A stretch of DNA of 18,922 bases from Syntrophaceae bacterium UBA6255 (GTDB taxonomy: Bacteria; Desulfobacterota; Syntrophia; Syntrophales; Smithellaceae). The position numbers were made by a program, and so were the translations under genes. How positions within the stretch are numbered: position 1 is the first letter of the stretch; each line of letters begins with the position of its first letter. This document shows positions 15,666-18,922 of this stretch, piece by piece. The DNA lies in NCBI GenBank assembly GCA_002441205.1, contig DJVN01000023.1, positions 1 through 18,922 on the forward strand. Reading direction: 5' to 3'. Under the pieces are notes generated by a model. That model saw only the letters and a program-made list of their open reading frames with translations. It was not told where the DNA came from and did no database searches.

Positions 15666-17549
15666 ATGGCAAAAACCAAAAAAGACAAAAAAGCAGTTGC
15701 CAGAAAAATTAAAAAATTCAAATTACAGGAAGTGGATAAACCCAATCTATATAAAGACGTTTTCCCCTACTCTGAAGTGAGCAAAATTGTTTTTGACAAT
15801 GAGACCGTCCCCATGAAGCCGGCCAAAGAGATTTTTATCACCGACACCACTTTTCGCGATGGACAGCAATCAAGGCCTCCTTATACGCCAGAACAAATCG
15901 TTTGTATATTCCAGCTGCTCAGCAAACTGGGAGGGCCTAATGGCGTTATTCGCCAAACTGAATTTTTTCTCTACAGCAAAAAAGACAAGGACGCTGTGGA
16001 AAAATGTTTGGAGCTTGATTTGCGTTATCCGGAAATCACAGGCTGGATAAGAGCTGCAAAAGAAGATGTCCCCCTGGTTAAAGCACTGGGATTAAAAGAA
16101 ACCGGCCTTCTAACGTCTGTTTCCGATTATCACATTTTTCTTAAACTGAACAAAAAAAGAAGCCAGGCCATGGATGGATATCTGGGCATCGTCAAGTCTG
16201 TTTTGGATATGGGCATCATCCCCCGCTGCCATTTTGAAGATATTACCCGCGCCGATATTTACGGATTCTGCATCCCCTTTGCGCAGGAACTCATGAAGCT
16301 CAGAGCAGAAAGCGGCATTAATGTTAAAATAAGACTTTGTGACACGATGGGCTATGGCATTACCTATCCCGGCGCTGCCCTTCCCCGCAGCGTTGAGAAA
16401 ATTGTTCGTGCCTTCATCAAAGACGCCGGGGTGCCCGGCCATTTGCTGGAATGGCACGGTCACAACGATTTCCATAAGGCCATGATTAATGCTACAACCG
16501 CCTGGCTTTACGGATGCAGTGCGGCGAACTCTACCCTCCTGGGATTAGGAGAAAGAACAGGAAATCCGCCAATCGAAGGACTTATCTTTGAATACATTGC
16601 GTTACGCGGAAACAATGGCATTGACACAACCGTTATTACCGATATTGCAGAATATTTTGAAAAGGAAATCGGCGTGAAGATTCCGCATAATTATCCTTTT
16701 GTCGGTTCCGGATTTAATGTCACGAGCGCTGGTGTGCATGCTGACGGCCTGATTAAATGCGAAGAAATCTATAACGTCTTCGATACCAGAAAGATTCTAA
16801 AACGGCCGATTACCACAACGATTACCGACAAGTCAGGCAATGCCGGCATCGCTTTCTGGATTAACCAGCGTTTTAATCTTGAAGGCAATAAAATCGTTGA
16901 TAAAAGACATCCGGGAATTTCCAAAATTCACAAATGGATCACGGATCAATATGAAAGTGGTCGAATAACAGCCATTTCTCCCGAAGAAATGGAAAAGAAA
17001 GTCCGTCAGCATCTGCCCGAACATTTTATGTCGGAATTGGAAAAGATCAAGTTCATTGCCGAAAAAGCTGCTGTTGCCGCCGTCAATCAGATTATTGAAA
17101 ATTCGCTGATGAAGAGCATGAATCCGGAAGATCAGGAACCACTGATGCAACGCATTGTTGATGAACATCCCTCAATACAATTCGCCTACGTCGTGGATAT
17201 GAACGGCCGGAAAACGACGAAAAATATCACCAATATTGCAGATCGTGCCAAGTATGAAAATTATGGAGTTGGAACCGATCAGTCCGACCGTGAATGGTTT
17301 ATCAAACCTTTTCAGACCGGCAAAGTTTATGTTTCCGACTTCTTTATTTCCAAAATGACCGGTATCCTTTGCTTCACCGTTTCGGCGCCGATTGTTAACG
17401 AAAAAGATGAAATGACAGGAATTTTCGGCGTTGATATTCAGTTCGAAGACTGGGTAAAGAGAGCGGAAGATATGGAAGAAATGGATCACATCTCGCTGCG
17501 CGCGGAATACAAGGAAATGAAATCCAAAGCCAAGCACGGCCATCACTAG
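15666..17549 (+). CDS. Re-citrate synthase-like DRE-TIM metallolyase fused to a C-terminal Cache-like domain
   Basis: The 627-residue protein has a lysine-rich start, then an HMGL-like (DRE-TIM) catalytic barrel (about 55-333): DTTFRDGQQ (60-68, with the Asp-Arg pair), metal-site HGHND (264-268) and GLGERTGN (293-300). The opening PNLYKDVFPYSEV and the RDGQQSRPPYTPEQI stretch resemble Re-citrate synthases of Clostridium and Syntrophus, which condense acetyl-CoA and oxaloacetate in anaerobes lacking the usual enzyme. Related homocitrate or isopropylmalate synthases carry a LeuA regulatory domain; here a helical linker (about 433-485) leads instead to a Cache/PAS-like domain (about 488-598) with DREWF (541-545) and GIFGVDIQFEDW (585-596). 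No membrane segment is seen, so the sensor is cytoplasmic and probably regulates the enzyme. Met 15666 has GGAG (15655-15658) seven bases upstream; 15663 and 15645 are in-frame alternatives. It follows aspS by 24 bases. Some databases label close relatives histone-lysine methyltransferase, which the motifs do not support. Confidence 0.85.
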   Translation: MAKTKKDKKAVARKIKKFKLQEVDKPNLYKDVFPYSEVSKIVFDNETVPMKPAKEIFITDTTFRDGQQSRPPYTPEQIVCIFQLLSKLGGPNGVIRQTEFFLYSKKDKDAVEKCLELDLRYPEITGWIRAAKEDVPLVKALGLKETGLLTSVSDYHIFLKLNKKRSQAMDGYLGIVKSVLDMGIIPRCHFEDITRADIYGFCIPFAQELMKLRAESGINVKIRLCDTMGYGITYPGAALPRSVEKIVRAFIKDAGVPGHLLEWHGHNDFHKAMINATTAWLYGCSAANSTLLGLGERTGNPPIEGLIFEYIALRGNNGIDTTVITDIAEYFEKEIGVKIPHNYPFVGSGFNVTSAGVHADGLIKCEEIYNVFDTRKILKRPITTTITDKSGNAGIAFWINQRFNLEGNKIVDKRHPGISKIHKWITDQYESGRITAISPEEMEKKVRQHLPEHFMSELEKIKFIAEKAAVAAVNQIIENSLMKSMNPEDQEPLMQRIVDEHPSIQFAYVVDMNGRKTTKNITNIADRAKYENYGVGTDQSDREWFIKPFQTGKVYVSDFFISKMTGILCFTVSAPIVNEKDEMTGIFGVDIQFEDWVKRAEDMEEMDHISLRAEYKEMKSKAKHGHH

Positions 17550-17598
17550 AGAAACTTACATTTCAGGAGTGAAGCGAACTGAAATGATTAGTTTCTCT
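17548..17598 (+). terminator. Long stem-loop at the end of the metallolyase gene (first dyad)
   Basis: AGAGAAACT (17548-17556) pairs with AGTTTCTCT (17590-17598), and inside it CATTTCAG (17559-17566) pairs with CTGAAATG (17579-17586), separated by a small internal loop: about 17 bp with a 12-base loop. It begins inside the TAG stop. There is no U-tract, so a transcript-stabilising or processing hairpin is as likely as a true terminator. Confidence 0.4.
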
Positions 17599-17754
17599 TG
17601 TCCCGCATAGCGAAGCGACGCGGGGCTAGGGAGACTCAAGTTTCAGGAGCGAAGCAAACTGAAACTTGCAAGTCGAACAGTCCCTCACGCGAAGCGTGTA
17701 GGGATTAGTGACACCTTCTTCAGGAACAAAGTGAACTGAAATGTCTAGCTTCAC

Positions 17755-17787
17755 TTAGCCCCACAACGCACAGCGTTGTGGGGCTAA
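17755..17787. terminator. Perfect 15-bp stem, 3-base loop hairpin (sixth dyad), possible bidirectional terminator
   Basis: The arm TTAGCCCCACAACGC (17755-17769) pairs perfectly with 17773-17787 across an ACA loop. It is the most stable-looking hairpin of the array and lies between convergent genes, where a two-way terminator would fit. Neither strand has a following T-run, so intrinsic termination is not assured. Confidence 0.4.
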
Positions 17788-17854
17788 TGACACCTTCTTT
17801 CAGTAACACCGTGTTCTGAATTGTCCTGAACAGAACTTGAACTTACAATGAGTT

Positions 17855-18496
17855 TCAAGTGACGGTGATAAAAAGATAGCTGCAAATCATATCTTCAAGC
17901 TCTCCGAGCAGCCGCTCCTCCTCGATCTCTTCTTTATTAATCATGATCCGGTGGATAATCTCATCGCTTATTCTGAATAGCATTATTGCAGCAGCCTCAA
18001 TATCATCCACACGAATTAATTGCTTATACTGTTGTAAGAAAGTGATTAAAAATGTGATTATCTTTTTGTCTTCTTCTTTGCTAATTTTTCTAACATCTTC
18101 ATCTAGGAGAATCAAAGCTGTGGTTTCCTTGTGAAGCATCGGATTGATGGCATGGGATTCTTTTAAAGACTTAATTATAAATCGAACAAGCTTTCTACCC
18201 GTATCAAGGTTTTCCGCAACGTTGTTGCCGATCTGTATGTAAAAATTGGAGAGCGCCTTTTCCGATGCTTCTTTATAGAATCGCCTCATTAACTCTATGC
18301 CAACTTCCTTCTTGTTATTGAAATATCCATAAAAGGATCCCGTGGCTATCCCGGCTCGTTCGGCCAGCTCATTCGTATTAGTTTTAAAATATCCCTTTTC
18401 AGCAAAAAGCTCCCAGGCTGCGTTGAGGATCTTTTCCCTGGTTTCAATGCTACGCTTCTGTACCGGTATTCGAGCTTTATTTTTTGATGCAGTCAC
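17855..18496 (-). CDS. TetR/AcrR-family transcriptional regulator
   Basis: The 213-residue protein has the TetR N-terminal DNA-binding domain (about 18-65): TREKILNAAWELFAEKGYF, then the helix-turn-helix TNELAERAGIATGSFYGYF (41-59), with the family's conserved G-S-F/L-Y-x-Y-F. The remaining, mostly helical part is the ligand and dimer domain, too divergent to name the ligand. The start is GTG at 18496 (opening MTASKNK), with GGAG seven bases upstream. The gene is divergent from a crotonase-family gene, with two operator-like inverted repeats between, which suggests repression of both and release by an acyl-CoA or related ligand, as for other fatty-acid-degradation TetR proteins (inference). 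Its stop codon (17855-17857) lies inside the right arm of the last dyad of the repeat array. Confidence 0.92.
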   Translation of the reverse strand: MTASKNKARIPVQKRSIETREKILNAAWELFAEKGYFKTNTNELAERAGIATGSFYGYFNNKKEVGIELMRRFYKEASEKALSNFYIQIGNNVAENLDTGRKLVRFIIKSLKESHAINPMLHKETTALILLDEDVRKISKEEDKKIITFLITFLQQYKQLIRVDDIEAAAIMLFRISDEIIHRIMINKEEIEEERLLGELEDMICSYLFITVT

Positions 18497-18542
18497 GATT
18501 ATTCTCCAAAATGAATCTGTTTAATTTCTTATTTAAAACAGT

Positions 18543-18570
18543 TTATTACACAATTTTAATAAAAAATCAA
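18543..18570 (-). promoter_or_regulatory. Candidate promoter of the TetR-family gene
   Basis: Read on the minus strand, TTGATT (18570-18565) and TAATAA (18548-18543) are separated by 16 bases, upstream of the GTG start at 18496. The region is very AT-rich, so the match is moderate. The left operator-like repeat begins six bases upstream of this -35. Confidence 0.35.
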
Positions 18571-18575
18571 TAAAA

Positions 18576-18595
18576 ATATGATATCAGTATCACAT
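18576..18595. promoter_or_regulatory. Operator-like inverted repeat 1 (probable TetR site)
   Basis: The arms ATATGATA (18576-18583) and TATCACAT (18588-18595) are inverted with one mismatch in eight around a four-base centre TCAG. The same left arm recurs in repeat 2, with centres 31 bp apart, about three helical turns. This repeat lies just upstream of the rightward -35. Confidence 0.6.
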
Positions 18596-18600
18596 TTTTA

Positions 18601-18629
18601 TTGACAATATGATATAGATATCGTATTCA
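18601..18629 (+). promoter_or_regulatory. Candidate promoter of the crotonase-family gene
   Basis: A perfect TTGACA lies at 18601-18606. Seventeen bases on, TATTCA (18624-18629) is a weak -10 that matches only its first three bases; TATTAT at 18630-18635 is better in sequence but too far. Operator-like repeat 2 occupies the spacer, which would let a bound repressor exclude RNA polymerase. Confidence 0.45.
18607..18626. promoter_or_regulatory. Operator-like inverted repeat 2 (probable TetR site)
   Basis: The arms ATATGATA (18607-18614) and TATCGTAT (18619-18626) are inverted with one mismatch in eight around the centre TAGA. It has the same left arm, spacing and length as repeat 1 and sits between -35 and -10 of the rightward promoter, the classical position for repression. 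Confidence 0.6.
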
Positions 18630-18695
18630 TATTATAACGAAGATTACAATAATTCGCAATTCCACGATTTCAAAAGCGACGAGGAGAATGAAAGC

Positions 18696-18922
18696 ATGGA
18701 ATATAAATATCTAAAAACCCGTCGGGAAAAATCAACTCTCTGGGTTGAGATAAAAAATCCACCTGTAAATTTTCTAACCGTGGCTATGCTTGAAGAACTG
18801 TTTGATCTGGTCAAGCAAGCCTCGCGGGACGATTCTGTCCGGGTCTTCATCCTGACCGGTGGTATTGAAGATGTCTACATCATGCACTTCTCCATTCCCG
18901 AATTGCTGACTTTATCCAAAGA
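18696..18922 (+). CDS. Enoyl-CoA hydratase/isomerase (crotonase) family protein, partial at right edge
   Basis: The first 75 codons are visible. They give a typical crotonase N-terminus: a strand with LWVEIKNPPVNFLTVAMLEEL (about 15-35, the N-P-P-V-N-F turn), a helix, then DDSVRVFILTGGIEDVYIMHFSIPELL (about 46-72). Family members bind acyl-CoA thioesters and stabilise an enolate in an oxyanion hole; reactions include hydration, isomerisation and hydrolysis, so the reaction cannot be fixed here. Where most members have F-x-A-G-A-D-L, this one has VYIMHFSIPEL, so the usual A-G-A-D is replaced; a non-hydratase activity or a non-catalytic role is possible. GAGGAG at 18681-18686 gives a strong ribosome site before ATG 18696. 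It is divergent from the TetR gene and probably its target. Confidence 0.85.
   Translation, partial: MEYKYLKTRREKSTLWVEIKNPPVNFLTVAMLEELFDLVKQASRDDSVRVFILTGGIEDVYIMHFSIPELLTLSK

Larger units (their letters stand above)
17548..17860. repeat. Array of eight dyad-symmetric elements with ~40-base period
   Basis: This gene-free stretch between convergent genes is filled by eight inverted repeats with centres near 17572.5, 17613, 17652.5, 17692.5, 17729.5, 17771, 17809.5 and 17847.5, that is 37-41.5 bases apart. Two types alternate. Type A has TTCAG/CTGAA arms and a 12-base loop like GAGYGAAGCRAA: 17559-17586, 17637-17668, 17719-17740, 17799-17820. Type B has C-rich/G-rich arms: 17602-17624, 17682-17703, 17755-17787. 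The eighth (17835-17860, ACTTGAA/TTCAAGT) also has a 12-base loop. Arms differ between copies but stay paired, and GACA/TGTC flanks recur outside the third and fourth A elements. A+B pairs form a degenerate tandem repeat of about 79 bases. It resembles REP/BIME-type repeats, but the family is not one I recognise. No coding potential is seen. Confidence 0.8.

Noticed and set aside
17172..17546. 124-codon minus-strand ORF over the Cache-like domain
   Set aside because: Antisense to a domain with recognisable motifs; no family resemblance of its own.
15666..17549. Histone-lysine methyltransferase (a label that close relatives may carry in databases)
   Set aside because: There is no SET domain; the motifs DTTFRDGQQ and HGHND identify a DRE-TIM metallolyase.
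17548..17860. CRISPR array
   Set aside because: The spacing is regular, but the repeats are not near-identical, there are no unique spacers of constant length between them, and no cas gene is present.
17548..17860. Integron attC sites or a retron element
   Set aside because: No integrase or reverse transcriptase is present, and the dyads lack the conserved R-box GTTRRRY-type ends expected of attC sites.

Overview
The window reads as bacterial chromosome from an AT-rich anaerobe, most plausibly a Desulfobacterota member near the syntrophic Syntrophales (inferred from gene types, not from an rRNA gene). Clues are a PilS/PilR-type sigma-54 pair, oversized multi-PAS signalling proteins, an HD-GYP regulator, adjacent hisS and aspS, a Re-citrate-synthase-type enzyme, and a TetR gene divergent from a crotonase-family acyl-CoA gene. 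No tRNA, rRNA, CRISPR, insertion sequence or phage gene was seen.

Layout. (1) 1-2479, minus strand: a membrane histidine kinase and its NtrC-family response regulator (PilS/PilR type); the regulator runs off the left edge. (2) 2585-5062, plus strand: comEC, the DNA-uptake channel, divergent from the kinase. (3) 5229-12482, plus strand: a signalling cassette of a 1672-residue soluble kinase with eleven PAS domains, an Rcp1-type stand-alone receiver and a receiver-PAS-PAS-HD-GYP protein, behind a good sigma-70 promoter that overlaps the comEC stop codon. (4) 12603-17549, plus strand: hisS, aspS and a DRE-TIM metallolyase of the Re-citrate synthase type with an extra C-terminal Cache-like sensor domain, spaced tightly enough to be one operon. 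(5) 17548-17860: about 310 bases without a gene, filled by eight dyad-symmetric elements at about 40-base steps, between convergent genes. (6) 17855-18922: a TetR-family repressor gene (minus) and the start of a crotonase-family gene (plus), separated by a divergent promoter region with two 20-bp operator-like inverted repeats.

How it may work together. The 11-PAS kinase probably signals to the small receiver and/or the HD-GYP protein, linking cytoplasmic redox or ligand cues to cyclic-di-GMP turnover. The PilS/PilR pair beside comEC suggests, without proving it, a link between type IV pili and DNA uptake. The citrate-synthase-like enzyme would supply citrate for glutamate synthesis, and its fused sensor could make it allosterically controlled. 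The TetR protein probably represses itself and the acyl-CoA gene or operon that starts at the right edge.

The two least ordinary items are the regularly spaced dyad array at 17548-17860 and the metallolyase-Cache fusion at 15666-17549.
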